Assembly: GCA_946409935.1 (NCBI GenBank)
Contig: CAMJYG010000015.1
Coordinates: 1 to 46,708 of the forward strand
Length of the DNA: 46,708 nt
Reading direction: 5' to 3'
From: an uncultured Clostridium sp.
GTDB taxonomy: Bacteria > Bacillota > Clostridia > TANB77 > CAG-508
Below are positions 25,941 through 35,562 of the stretch, in pieces. How positions within the stretch are numbered: the stretch's first letter is position 1; the number at the start of each line of letters is the position of its first letter. The notes under the pieces were generated by a model. It saw only the letters and a list, made by a program, of their open reading frames with translations, had not been told where the DNA came from and did not search any database. Made by a program: the position numbers and the translations under genes.

Positions 25941-28550
25941 TTAAATCCACTCTTTATATTTTCTTATATAAATTTCTTTTGCAAATATTGCAACAAAACA
26001 ATAAAGTAATGTAATAGCAAAAATAAGAAAAATATATTCAATAGCAATAGGAACAAAGCCTATTAAAGAACCTAAAGATGTAAAAGGAACCAAAAGCCCA
26101 ACTATCATTAATAAAATAGAGGAAGCATATACTGTTTTGTGTGCATTACTTTGAAAAAACGGTATTTTTGCGGTTCTTATAATGTGCATTCCAACTAGAT
26201 TAGAAACAATACTATAACTAAACCAAATTGTTTGGAAAGTTGCAACATCTCTAACTTTAAATATAAACCATAAAGATGCAAATACCATCATGTCAAAAGC
26301 GGAACTTAAGGGACCCATGAAAAACATAAAATTTTTCAAACTTTTAACTGAAAAATTTTTAGGTTTAGTTAAAGATTCATTATCTACATTATCAAATGGT
26401 AAAGTCATTTGGCCGAAATCATATATCAAACCTTCAACTAATAGCTGAATTGGAGTTTCTGGTAAAAAAGGTAATAAAGCACTTGCAATAATAACAGATA
26501 GAACTTCTCCAAAATTAAAACTCGTAGCGAGTTTTATATATTTCATTAAATTTGCAAAAGTACGCCTTCCTTCAGTAACACCATCTAATAATACATTTAA
26601 ATCTTTTTCAAGCAAAATTATATCAGCAGATTCTTTTGCAATATCAACAGCGGTATCGACAGAAACACCAACATCTGAATTGGTAAGGGAAGAGCTATCG
26701 TTTATACCATCTCCCATATAACCAACAACATTTCCTGTTTCTCTTAGAAGCCTTACAAGTCTGGCCTTCTGAATTGGAGAAAGTTTAGCAAAGATATTAG
26801 TTTTTCTTAAAAGTCTTATTACAGCCATATCTGGTAATTTATCTAATTGATTTCCTAAAACGATTTTCTTAGAATTAATGCCAACTTTATTACAAATACA
26901 TCTTGTAACATCAGCATTGTCACCTGTTAAAACAATAACTCGAATTCCAGCATTATTTAATTTTTCAATAGATTGTTTTGCACTTTCTTTTGGAGGGTCT
27001 AAGAAACCAATAAAACCAAGTAAAACCATATTCTTTTCATCTTTTACATCAAATTGCTCAATGTTTGCAATATCATTTTTTTGACATACAGCAACGACTC
27101 TTAAGCCATCTTCATTTAGTCTTTTACTTATTTTTTTAATATTTTCTTTAATTTCCTTTGTAATTGAAGAAACTTGTCCTTTATAATCTACCATTGTACA
27201 AATATTTAAAATTTCTTCAACTGCTCCTTTAGTAATTAATTGTTTTTTAATTCCGTCATCTACAACAACAGATAAACGTCTTCGAGAAAAGTCAAATGGA
27301 ATTTCGTCTATTTTTTTATATTTGTTTTTTAGCTCTTGTAATCCATTTTCTAAACCTCTATTTATAACTGCTTCATCAATATTTCCTTTTAACCCTGTTT
27401 GAAAATATGAATTAAGAAATGCATGTTTTAGAATTCGTATATCTTCATCACCGTTTATATCTAAATATTTTTCTAATACTATTCTATCTTCTGTTAAAGT
27501 ACCTGTTTTGTCTGTACATAAAATGTTCATTGCACCAAAATTCTGAATTGCATCTAATTTTTTTACAATTGTTTTCTTTTTAGACATTCTTACAGCACCT
27601 TTAGATAAACTAGATGATAGTATTACAGGAAGAAGAAGAGGAGTTATACATATTGCTATTGCAACAGCAAAGGTAAATGCTGTTATAATATCATGTTTCC
27701 ATGAGTTTAATATAAAAACAATAGGTATTAATATCAACATAAATCTAATTAATAATTTACTAATATTTTCAATCTCTTTCTGAAATGCGGTCTTGGGTTT
27801 TCCTACTGCTAAAGTGTGAGCAATTTTTCCAAAGTATGTAGAATCTGCGGTCTTTATTACAACACCTTTAGCACTTCCAGAAATAACATCTGTTCCCATA
27901 AAGCAAATTGTATCCAAATCGGAAATGCTATCTAAATCATCTATTGAAATTTCAGAATTAACTACTTTTTTTACGCTATCTGATTCACCAGTTAGAGAAG
28001 ATTGACCAACATATAAATCTTTGGATTCTATTATTCTTAAATCTGCAGGAATCATACTACCAGCAGAAAGAATAACAATATCTCCTAAAGTAACTTGTTT
28101 AATTGGAATTTGTACTTCATTACCATCTCTTATAACAGTAGTTGTTGTCGCAACAATTTCTTTTAATTTTTCAGCTGCTTTATTTGAACGATATTCTTCA
28201 AGAAAGTCAAGTAATGTACTTGCTGTAACAAGTATAGCAATAACTATAATATTTGCATAGCTGGGTTTTTCAGGAAGATAAATATCAGTATACATTAAAA
28301 CAGCTACAATTCCTAATAAAATACAATTAAAAGGCGTTAGAAGACTTTCTAAAAAATAGTTATACCATTTTTTGGATTTAGATTGTTTAATTTCGTTTGG
28401 TCCATAAGTCTTTATTTTTTCTTCTGCTTCTGATGAAGAAAGACCTGTTGTTTCCTTAACTTGATATTTTTTTATAAATTCATCTTTTAGTAAAGTGCAT
28501 TCTTGACCATACATTTTACTAACATTTACTTCTTCTTTGACATTTGCCAA
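25941..28550 (-). CDS. mgtA: P-type cation ATPase, MgtA-like magnesium importer
   Basis: About 869 residues with ten predicted membrane segments. The phosphorylation motif DKTGTLTED, the TGDNADVT and GDGINDSSSLTNSDVGVSVD hinge motifs and TGES in the actuator domain are all present. LPFLPETPIQLLVEGLIYDFGQ followed by PFDNVDNE matches the P3B (MgtA/MgtB) membrane domain that imports Mg2+. The open frame begins at an ATG at 28565, but GGAG sits best before the TTG at 28550 (ANVKEEVNV). No magnesium riboswitch is evident; the leader runs into a palindromic repeat. It is monocistronic. Confidence 0.85.
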   Translation of the reverse strand: MANVKEEVNVSKMYGQECTLLKDEFIKKYQVKETTGLSSSEAEEKIKTYGPNEIKQSKSKKWYNYFLESLLTPFNCILLGIVAVLMYTDIYLPEKPSYANIIVIAILVTASTLLDFLEEYRSNKAAEKLKEIVATTTTVIRDGNEVQIPIKQVTLGDIVILSAGSMIPADLRIIESKDLYVGQSSLTGESDSVKKVVNSEISIDDLDSISDLDTICFMGTDVISGSAKGVVIKTADSTYFGKIAHTLAVGKPKTAFQKEIENISKLLIRFMLILIPIVFILNSWKHDIITAFTFAVAIAICITPLLLPVILSSSLSKGAVRMSKKKTIVKKLDAIQNFGAMNILCTDKTGTLTEDRIVLEKYLDINGDEDIRILKHAFLNSYFQTGLKGNIDEAVINRGLENGLQELKNKYKKIDEIPFDFSRRRLSVVVDDGIKKQLITKGAVEEILNICTMVDYKGQVSSITKEIKENIKKISKRLNEDGLRVVAVCQKNDIANIEQFDVKDEKNMVLLGFIGFLDPPKESAKQSIEKLNNAGIRVIVLTGDNADVTRCICNKVGINSKKIVLGNQLDKLPDMAVIRLLRKTNIFAKLSPIQKARLVRLLRETGNVVGYMGDGINDSSSLTNSDVGVSVDTAVDIAKESADIILLEKDLNVLLDGVTEGRRTFANLMKYIKLATSFNFGEVLSVIIASALLPFLPETPIQLLVEGLIYDFGQMTLPFDNVDNESLTKPKNFSVKSLKNFMFFMGPLSSAFDMMVFASLWFIFKVRDVATFQTIWFSYSIVSNLVGMHIIRTAKIPFFQSNAHKTVYASSILLMIVGLLVPFTSLGSLIGFVPIAIEYIFLIFAITLLYCFVAIFAKEIYIRKYKEWI

Positions 28551-28617
28551 AAAAATCATCTCCATTCTTTCGTGTTTTTCTTATTATACCACTAATTTCA
28601 AAAAATAAAACTATTTT

Positions 28618-28878
28618 TTGTTACAATTCGTGGCTGATTTTAAATTGCTTCAAGTTAATATATAATATTTTTTCAAAAATGCTCGTTCAAGCTGAACTGC
28701 GTAAGAAATTCACATAAATTTTCCGGCACCCTTCCAAGGACAAGCCTTGAACTATTTCCGTAAAATTTATTAGAATTTCTAACTTGCTCACTTTCAATCC
28801 GCTTTTTTGAAAAAAATATTGTATATTAACTTGAAGCCTTCATAGTTTATAATCATAATTGACCATGAATTGTAACAA
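28618..28878 (+). repeat. Nested family-1 palindrome with inner core (copy D)
   Basis: The outer arms TTGTTACAATTCGTGG and CCATGAATTGTAACAA and the inner arm GCTTCAAGTTAATATA are shared with copy C. In place of the short loop there is a ~130-base core (28682-28812), itself palindromic: AGAAATTCACATAAATTTTC pairs with TAAAATTTATTAGAATTTCT. Nearly the same core occurs at 31911-32031 inside unrelated outer arms. No gene is seen in this gap. Confidence 0.8.
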
Positions 28879-28915
28879 CTAGTAACATTTAGTATGTAAA
28901 AAATGCACCAAACTC

Positions 28916-28944
28916 TTGTTTTAAATTATAAATTATAGTATAAT
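28916..28944 (+). promoter_or_regulatory. Promoter of uvrA
   Basis: TTGTTT at 28916-28921 and a perfect TATAAT at 28939-28944 are spaced by 17 bases. The transcript would begin just before the hairpin at 28964. I saw no SOS operator. Confidence 0.65.
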
Positions 28945-28963
28945 AAAGCATGTATAAAAATAA

Positions 28964-29007
28964 GGGGTGTCCCTTTGGCAAAAAATTGCCAAAAGGGGCG
29001 TCCCCAT
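28964..29007 (+). repeat. GC-rich leader hairpin of uvrA
   Basis: GGGGTGTCCCTTTGGCAA and TTGCCAAAAGGGGCGTCCCC form a strong stem of about 17 pairs with an AAAA loop. It is much more GC-rich than its surroundings and ends 22 bases before the ATG. It could be a transferred palindromic repeat or a regulatory leader. Confidence 0.7.
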
Positions 29008-29029
29008 GGCAATAAAAAGGGGGAAGATT

Positions 29030-31860
29030 ATGAATGATAAAATAGTTATAAAAGGTGCAAAAGAGCATAATTTAAAAGATATAAGTTTGGAAATACCCAG
29101 AGATAAATTAGTTGTAATAACAGGACTTTCTGGTTCAGGAAAGTCTAGTTTAGCATTTGATACACTTTATGCTGAGGGACAGAGAAGATATGTTGAAAGT
29201 TTGTCTTCTTATGCTAGGCAGTTTTTAGGGCTAATGGAAAAGCCAGATGTTGAAAGAATAGATGGGCTTTCTCCTGCTATTTCAATAGATCAAAAAACTA
29301 CTTCAAAAAATCCTCGTTCAACTGTTGGTACTGTAACAGAAATATATGATTACATTCGTCTTTTATATGCAAGAATAGGTGTGCCTTATTGTCCTAACTG
29401 TCATAAAAAGATTGAAAAGCAAACAATAGACCAAATTATAGATAATATTATGAGCTTACCAGAGGGTACCAAGATACAGGTATTAGCACCAGTCGTAAGA
29501 GGACGCAAAGGAGAATATACAAAGCAATTAGGAGAATATCAGAAAGAAGGTTTTGTTAGGGTAAGAATTGATGGTGAAATTTATGAACTTTCAGACGATA
29601 TAGAAATAGATAGGAAGAAGAAACACGACATAGAGTTAGTTGTTGATAGATTAGTAATAAAGCCAGAAATAATTAGTAGATTAACAGAATCTGTAGAAAC
29701 AGCCTTAAAACATGCTGATAAGTTGGTTTTAATTGATATAATCGGATCAAAACCGGTATTATATAGTTGTAATTATGCATGTCCAGATTGTGGCTTTAGT
29801 TTTCCAGAATTAACTCCAAGAATGTTTTCTTTTAATAATCCATTTGGAGCATGTCCAGAATGTACAGGAATTGGTTACTTAATGAAAATGGATGAGGATT
29901 TAATTGTTCCAGATAAAAATAAAACATTATATGATGGAATAAAAGCTTTTGGTGCAAGTACTATGAAAAAAGGCGATACTATGGCAAAGATGTATTTTGA
30001 AAGTGTTGCAAAATATTATGGAGTAGAAATAAAAAATAAGAAAATAAAAGATTTGCCACGTAGTTTTATGGAAAAAATTCTATATGGTACAGGTAATGAT
30101 GAAATAGAATTTGAATATAAGTCATTTATCGGAGAAAGAAAATTTACTGCACCATTTGAAGGTGTTTTACCTACATTAGAGAGGAGACATAATGAAACAA
30201 AATCCCAAGGAATGAGAGATTTTTACGAAATGTATATGAGTAATGCACCATGTCATTCTTGTAATGGAGCAAGATTAAAACCAGAAATTTTATCAATTAA
30301 AATTGGCGATAAGAACATAAATGAATTAACAGATATGCCAATAAATGAAATTAAGAAATATTTGAATAACCTAGAATTAGACAGAACTCAAGCCATGATT
30401 TCAGAATTAATTTTAAAAGAGATTAATCAAAGGCTTCAATTTTTAATGGATGTAGGACTAGAATACTTAACATTGTCAAGGAGCGCGGGAACATTATCTG
30501 GTGGAGAAGCACAAAGAATCCGTTTAGCTACACAAATTGGTTCTGGATTAACAGGAGTTTTGTATATTTTGGATGAACCTAGTATTGGACTACATCAAAG
30601 AGATAATGATAAATTACTAGCGACATTAAAAAAATTAAGAGATTTAGGAAATACACTTTTAGTAGTAGAGCATGATGAGGATACAATGTATGCTGCAGAT
30701 CAAATTATAGATATTGGACCAGGAGCAGGCGTCCATGGTGGACAAGTAATGGCACAGCGGAACAGCAGAAGAAATAAAGCTTGTAGAAAACTCTATAACA
30801 GGTCAATATTTAAGTGGAAGAAAGAAAATATCTGTACCTAAAACGAGAAGAAAACAAATAAAATCTAAGGTAATTGAAGTTCAAGGTGCAACAGAAAATA
30901 ATTTGAAAAATATAAGTGTTAAATTTCCATTAGGTGTGTTTACATGTGTTACAGGGGTATCAGGTTCTGGAAAATCAACATTAGTAAATGAAGTTTTATA
31001 TAAAACAATTGCAAAAGAATTAAATGGTTCAAATGAAAAGCCGGGAAAATGTAAAGCAGTAAAAGGATTAGAAAATATAGATAAAATAATTAATATAGAC
31101 CAATCACCAATAGGAAGAACGCCACGTTCAAATCCAGCAACATATACAGGAGTATTTGATACAATAAGAGACATATTTGCAATGACAGAAGAAGCAAAAA
31201 TACGTGGATATGAAAAGGGTAGATTTAGCTTTAATGTAGCAGGAGGAAGATGTGAAAGCTGTAATGGAGATGGAGTACACAAAATAGAGATGCATTTTTT
31301 ACCAGATATTTATGTACCATGTGAAGTATGTAAGGGTAAAAGATATAATCGTGAAACATTAGAGGTAAAATATAAAGGAAAAAATATTGCTGATGTTTTG
31401 GATATGACGGTTGAAGAGGCATTAGAATTTTTTGATAAAATTCCAAAAATAAAACAAAAAATTCAAACTTTATATGATGTTGGGCTTGGTTATATAAAAT
31501 TACGGACAGCCATCAACAACTTTATCTGGAGGAGAAGCTCAGAGAGTAAAACTTGCAACAGAATTATCTAAAAAAGCAACTGGAAAAACATTATATATTT
31601 TAGATGAACCTACAACTGGACTTCATATAGCAGATGTACATAGACTTGTGGATATTTTACAAAGATTAGTAGATACAGGAAATACTATTATAGTCATTGA
31701 ACACAATCTTGATTTAATAAAAACTTGTGATTATATTGTAGATTTAGGACCAGAAGGCGGAGATAATGGTGGAGAAGTAGTTGCAGTTGGAACGCCTGAA
31801 CAAATTTGTAAAAACGAAAGAAGTCATACTGGTAGATTTTTAAAGAAATATTTGCAATAA
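29030..31860 (+). CDS. uvrA: UvrABC excinuclease subunit A, with two +1 frameshifts at CGGA
   Basis: 942 residues if one base is skipped at 30758 and one at 31503, which is normal UvrA length. Walker A motifs are [14 protein letters not shown] and [13 protein letters not shown]. The ABC signatures are [14 protein letters not shown] and, spanning the second break, [18 protein letters not shown]. Zinc-finger cysteines occur at [34 protein letters not shown] and CEVCKGK. UvrA scans DNA for damage and loads UvrB. The ATG at 29030 follows AAGGGGG. Both frame breaks fall at glycines of conserved segments, and all three pieces carry intact motifs, so decay is unlikely. Confidence 0.92.
30758..30761 (+). 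other. Recoding site 3: CAG-CGGA in uvrA
   Basis: The frame-0 CGG is codon 577. Skipping C gives VMAQGTAEEI, matching the usual AxGTPEE segment after the first ABC domain. Frame 0 continues for about 27 codons to a TAA near 30840. Confidence 0.78.
31503..31506 (+). other. Recoding site 4: TTA-CGGA in uvrA
   Basis: Skipping C gives [19 protein letters not shown], the near-invariant [17 protein letters not shown] motif of UvrA. The glycine decoded as GGA is essentially universal in the family, giving the firmest frame assignment of all six sites. Frame 0 ends at TAA near 31571. Confidence 0.82.
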
Positions 31861-31870
31861 TTGAAATTCT

Positions 31871-32071
31871 AGTCAGCATTATCTGTATAAAAAATAATAA
31901 ATTTTCAGAAAGCTCGTTCAAGCTGAACTGCGTAAGAAATTCACATAAATTTTATGGCACCCTTCCATCAAAGATGAACTCTTTCCATAAAATTTATTAG
32001 AATTTCTAACTTGTTCACTTTCAATACGCTTTTCTTCAAATTTATTATTTTTTATACAGATAATGCTGACT
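31871..32071 (+). repeat. Nested palindrome with 34-base perfect outer arms (copy E)
   Basis: The outer arm at 31871-31904 (starting AGTCAGCATTATCTG) is exactly complementary to 32038-32071. Between them sits the same palindromic core as in copy D (GCTCGTTCAAGCTGAACTGC ... ACTTTCAATACGC). The gap between uvrA and gpr holds no gene. Confidence 0.85.
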
Positions 32072-32133
32072 AATAGTAAATAAAATGAATCAAAATAATA
32101 ATATGATTTGAATCTAAAAAGTATAATTATTTG

Positions 32134-32175
32134 AAAACCTCCTAATAATATATATAAATATTATTGGGAGGTTTT
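32134..32175 (+). promoter_or_regulatory. Hairpin burying the gpr Shine-Dalgarno site
   Basis: AAAACCTCCTAATAATAT at 32134-32151 pairs along 18 bases, with one G-U, with ATATTATTGGGAGGTTTT at 32158-32175. The right arm contains the GGGAGG ribosome binding site, and the ATG follows at 32177. It looks like a translational on/off hairpin or, with the TTTTT after it, a terminator overlapping the start region. Confidence 0.8.
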
Positions 32176-32176
32176 T

Positions 32177-33112
32177 ATGTATAATTTTAGAACAGATTTA
32201 GCGTCTGAAAGAAGGGACATTTATAAAAAAGCAAATAAATTAGAAGATGAAATTGATGGAATTGAAAGTGAAAAAGAAGAAATAAATGAAAATCTAAAAG
32301 TTGAAAGAGTAAAAATTACAAATGAGAATGGTGAAAAAGCAATAGGAAAACCAATAGGAAATTATATTACAATAGATATAAAAAAGTTAAAGATAGCACA
32401 AGAAGAAGAAATTCAAAAATCGTCAGAAGTATTGTCAGAGGAGCTTAAGAGAATACTTGATTTACATGTAGATAAACAAGGAGAAATCTTAGTTGTAGGA
32501 CTTGGAAATGTATATGTTACACCAGATAGTTTAGGACCAAAAGTTATAAATGAAATAGATGTAACAAGACATATAATAAAATATTTACCACAATATGTAG
32601 AAGAAGGTACTAGAATGGTAAGTGCAATTTCGCCAGGTGTACTTGGAACAACAGGAATAGAAACTGCAGAAATTTTAAAAGGAATAGTAGAAAATATTCA
32701 CCCAAAACTTGTAATTGTTATTGATGCTCTTGCATCTAAAAGTATAGAAAGAATAAGCTCAACAGTACAATTATCTGATACAGGAATTGTGCCAGGTGGT
32801 GGTGTTGGTAATACAAGAAATGAGATAAGCATTAAAACTTTAGGAATTCCTGTTATTGCAATTGGAATACCAACAGTTGTTGAGACAGCAGTTCTTGTAA
32901 ACGATTGTTTAGATATGTTCATAGAAAAATTACAAGAAGATGCAAAATCTAATGATTTTTTAAATCAACTAAAGCAAGAAGATAATTATGAAGAAATAAA
33001 AGAAGCTCTTATGCCAGGTGATTTTAATTTTATAGTAACACCAAAAGAGATTGATGACTTAATTGAAAATATGAAAGATATTGTAGCTAGAGGAATAAAT
33101 GCAGCAATATGA
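32177..33112 (+). CDS. gpr: GPR germination protease
   Basis: 311 residues. MYNFRTDLASERRDIYKK is the zymogen N-terminus of the family, followed by LVVGLGNVYVTPDSLGPKV, SAISPGVLGTTGIET and VIDALASKSIERI. GPR is an aspartic-type protease stored in spores that degrades small acid-soluble proteins on germination. The length is slightly below that of Bacillus GPR. The ribosome binding site is in a hairpin. No convincing sigma-F/G promoter could be assigned by eye. Confidence 0.93.
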   Translation: MYNFRTDLASERRDIYKKANKLEDEIDGIESEKEEINENLKVERVKITNENGEKAIGKPIGNYITIDIKKLKIAQEEEIQKSSEVLSEELKRILDLHVDKQGEILVVGLGNVYVTPDSLGPKVINEIDVTRHIIKYLPQYVEEGTRMVSAISPGVLGTTGIETAEILKGIVENIHPKLVIVIDALASKSIERISSTVQLSDTGIVPGGGVGNTRNEISIKTLGIPVIAIGIPTVVETAVLVNDCLDMFIEKLQEDAKSNDFLNQLKQEDNYEEIKEALMPGDFNFIVTPKEIDDLIENMKDIVARGINAAI

Positions 33113-33136
33113 AAATATATATCTGAATATCAACAA

Positions 33137-33174
33137 AGTGAAAGATTTGCGAACTAAAGCACAAATCTTTCACT
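33137..33174 (+). terminator. Hairpin between gpr and the convergent gatD
   Basis: AGTGAAAGATTTG pairs with CAAATCTTTCACT (13 pairs, 12-base loop). It lies between two converging genes and probably terminates gpr; the T tract is poor. Confidence 0.6.
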
Positions 33175-33238
33175 ACAATTAAAAACTTTGGTTAATTATG
33201 TATTACGTTCTAATAGCAGGATTTTACATGTACTAAAT

Positions 33239-33979
33239 TTATATTCCAAATTTTTCGAATAAATGAAGTCTACATTTATTTTCAAGTTCATCATTTAATG
33301 GTTCTAAAACAATATCTTTGTTATATTTGTTTTTTAAACATTGTTTAATTATATAATCAGCAAGTTCAGGGTTTTTAGAAAGTAATGGGCCGTGTAAATA
33401 AGTGGCAATTACATTATTCTTAAAAAAGCCTTCTTCAGAATCTCCGAATTTATTGCCATTTCCCAATATAACATTTCCAAAAGGATTTTTTATGCCATAG
33501 GTTTGTCCACCATGATTTTCAAAACCAATTATTTTTGTTTTTTTACCATTTAAATTTGCTTCAATAATTATGTTTCCAATACACCTTTTTGTACTATTTT
33601 CAATAGCTTCTGTATAATAATCAAATATTTCTAAACCTGGAAGAATATTTCCTTTTACATCTTTATAATACTTGCCAAATAGTTGATATGCACCACAAAT
33701 TAAAAGAAAAAACACACCGCTATCAATAGCTTCTTTTATATTTTCTTTATATTTTATTAAGTCTTTAGATAAAATATTTTGCTCAAAATCAGCACCACCG
33801 CCAGCAAAGACTAAATCATATTCTGTAAAATCAGGTGGTGGGTCGCCAATAGAATATGATTTAACAATCGCTATATAACCACGTTTTTCTAATCTGTACT
33901 TTAAGATTTGAATATTCCCAAAATCTCCATACAATTCTAATAAATCTGGATATAAATATAATATTTTTAGTTTATCCAT
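33239..33979 (-). CDS. gatD: Lipid II glutaminyl amidotransferase subunit GatD
   Basis: 246 residues. A class I glutaminase of the CobB/CobQ type: ILYLYPDLLELYGDFGN at the N-terminus, the nucleophile cysteine in LLICGAYQLFG and the catalytic histidine in YLHGPLLSKNPELAD. GatD supplies ammonia to MurT for amidation of the D-glutamate of lipid II. It follows murT by 81 bases on the same strand. Confidence 0.92.
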   Translation of the reverse strand: MDKLKILYLYPDLLELYGDFGNIQILKYRLEKRGYIAIVKSYSIGDPPPDFTEYDLVFAGGGADFEQNILSKDLIKYKENIKEAIDSGVFFLLICGAYQLFGKYYKDVKGNILPGLEIFDYYTEAIENSTKRCIGNIIIEANLNGKKTKIIGFENHGGQTYGIKNPFGNVILGNGNKFGDSEEGFFKNNVIATYLHGPLLSKNPELADYIIKQCLKNKYNKDIVLEPLNDELENKCRLHLFEKFGI

Positions 33980-34060
33980 TATTAATTACATTCCTTTCGC
34001 ACTTTACTTTGAAGGTATACATAGTGTTAAAAAAAAGAATTTGCCAATTATTACTTATGA

Positions 34061-35383
34061 TTAGTTACTAGTCAGCCTTAAAATTTCATTTCTTGTTGGT
34101 TGCAAAGCAGTATAATTTGCAATAACATACTTTTTTAGATTAGTTTTATAAAGATTTTCTATGGCATCATGTAAATCTAAATAGCATTCTATTTTATTTT
34201 CATCAAACCCAGAAGTCTTTATTCGGATTGCGATATCATATGCCCTAGTTCCAGAGGTTATAATTTTTGTGACATTATTAAGATTACTAAAATTTATATC
34301 CCAAATCCATGAAACATCATGTCCATCTGCTAAATTATCATTTAAAACAAATAATAATTCTTTTTTATTATTATCCTCATTTATAATTTTTAAGCTTACA
34401 TTTGCTCCTGTCGGATTTTTAGCTAAATTAAGAATAGTAGGAATATTTTTTATATTTAATTTTTCTAATCTACCGTTATTAAGAGCAAACTCAGATAGTG
34501 CATTTTGAATTATTTGTGTATTAATATTATATATACTTAAACAAGATATAACGGCCACGAAATTATATATATTGTAAATACTATTAAATCTTGTTTTATA
34601 AGTTGTTCCATCAATATTAAAACGTTTCTTTTTTAAATTTATATTTGTGGCGTATTTGTAAATAATATTGTTACCAAAATTACAATTAGGACATTTGAAT
34701 TTACCTATATGAGAATATTGATAATACTCATATTCAATGCGTGAATTACAAAATGGACAAAATTTTCCTTCGCCAGCTTCTTTAATCTCTCTAGAAGCGT
34801 ATTTATATTTTTCTACACTAAAATAATAAATATTTTTATTATCAGGATTTGCTTTCCCAAGTCTTGCAACATTAGGATCATCATTGTTCAAGATTAAATT
34901 GCCATCAAAGTTTTTTAAAAAATTATTTATTTTTAATATTAAAGATTCAACTTCGCCAGTTCTATCCAATTGATCACGGAAAAAATTTAAAATTACTAAA
35001 GTATCTAATTTTAAATCTTTAAATATGATAGGAACATAGCTTTCATCAACTTCAAATACTATATAATGTGCTTTTATTTTACCAAATAAGTTACAATTCT
35101 TTATTAATGTTGATAATATTCCGGTATCCATGTTATTACCTTCTATATTACTTATAACTTTTTTTCCTGCTTTTTTAAGGCAATAAACAATTGCATTATT
35201 TGTCATTGTTTTTCCATTAGTTGCAGTCACAGCAATAATAGGACAACTCACTTTAAAATATTTAAAAATTTTAGGATTCCAACTATATGCGACTTTGCCC
35301 AAAAAATTACCACCATTTTTTTTATAAAGTTTTAGTCCTATATGTAATAATTTCATTAATAATATTATAAAAAAATTTATCAT
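34061..35383 (-). CDS. murT: Lipid II isoglutaminyl synthase subunit MurT
   Basis: 440 residues. The Mur ligase ATP loop is AVTATNGKTMTNNAI, followed by LNNDDPNVARLG and a four-cysteine ribbon (FCPFCNS...KCPNC) characteristic of MurT. The C-terminal DUF1727-like domain follows (NLAKNPTGANVSL). It forms a heterodimer with GatD that amidates lipid II on the cytoplasmic membrane face. The start MINFFIILLMKLLHIGLKLYKK gives an amphipathic N-terminus, consistent with membrane association. Confidence 0.92.
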   Translation of the reverse strand: MINFFIILLMKLLHIGLKLYKKNGGNFLGKVAYSWNPKIFKYFKVSCPIIAVTATNGKTMTNNAIVYCLKKAGKKVISNIEGNNMDTGILSTLIKNCNLFGKIKAHYIVFEVDESYVPIIFKDLKLDTLVILNFFRDQLDRTGEVESLILKINNFLKNFDGNLILNNDDPNVARLGKANPDNKNIYYFSVEKYKYASREIKEAGEGKFCPFCNSRIEYEYYQYSHIGKFKCPNCNFGNNIIYKYATNINLKKKRFNIDGTTYKTRFNSIYNIYNFVAVISCLSIYNINTQIIQNALSEFALNNGRLEKLNIKNIPTILNLAKNPTGANVSLKIINEDNNKKELLFVLNDNLADGHDVSWIWDINFSNLNNVTKIITSGTRAYDIAIRIKTSGFDENKIECYLDLHDAIENLYKTNLKKYVIANYTALQPTRNEILRLTSN

Positions 35384-35409
35384 CTAAACCTCCTTTATTG
35401 CCATATGGG

Positions 35410-35456
35410 GGACAATTCACAGCTAATTTTGCATTGCTTCATGTTAATATATAATT
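35410..35456 (+). repeat. Solo arm of a family-1 repeat
   Basis: ACAATTCACAGCTAATTTTG followed by CATTGCTTCATGTTAATATATAAT matches the left arm of copies C and D. The matching right arm is missing, so this is a truncated copy. Confidence 0.65.
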
Positions 35457-35562
35457 TTAAACTGATTGCTTTATTTTATAAAAAATGTTAATATATTCAA
35501 GAGATTTATTTAGAATTTTTATGTAATATATCAATATCAATATAAAATTGAAAGGTGATTTT

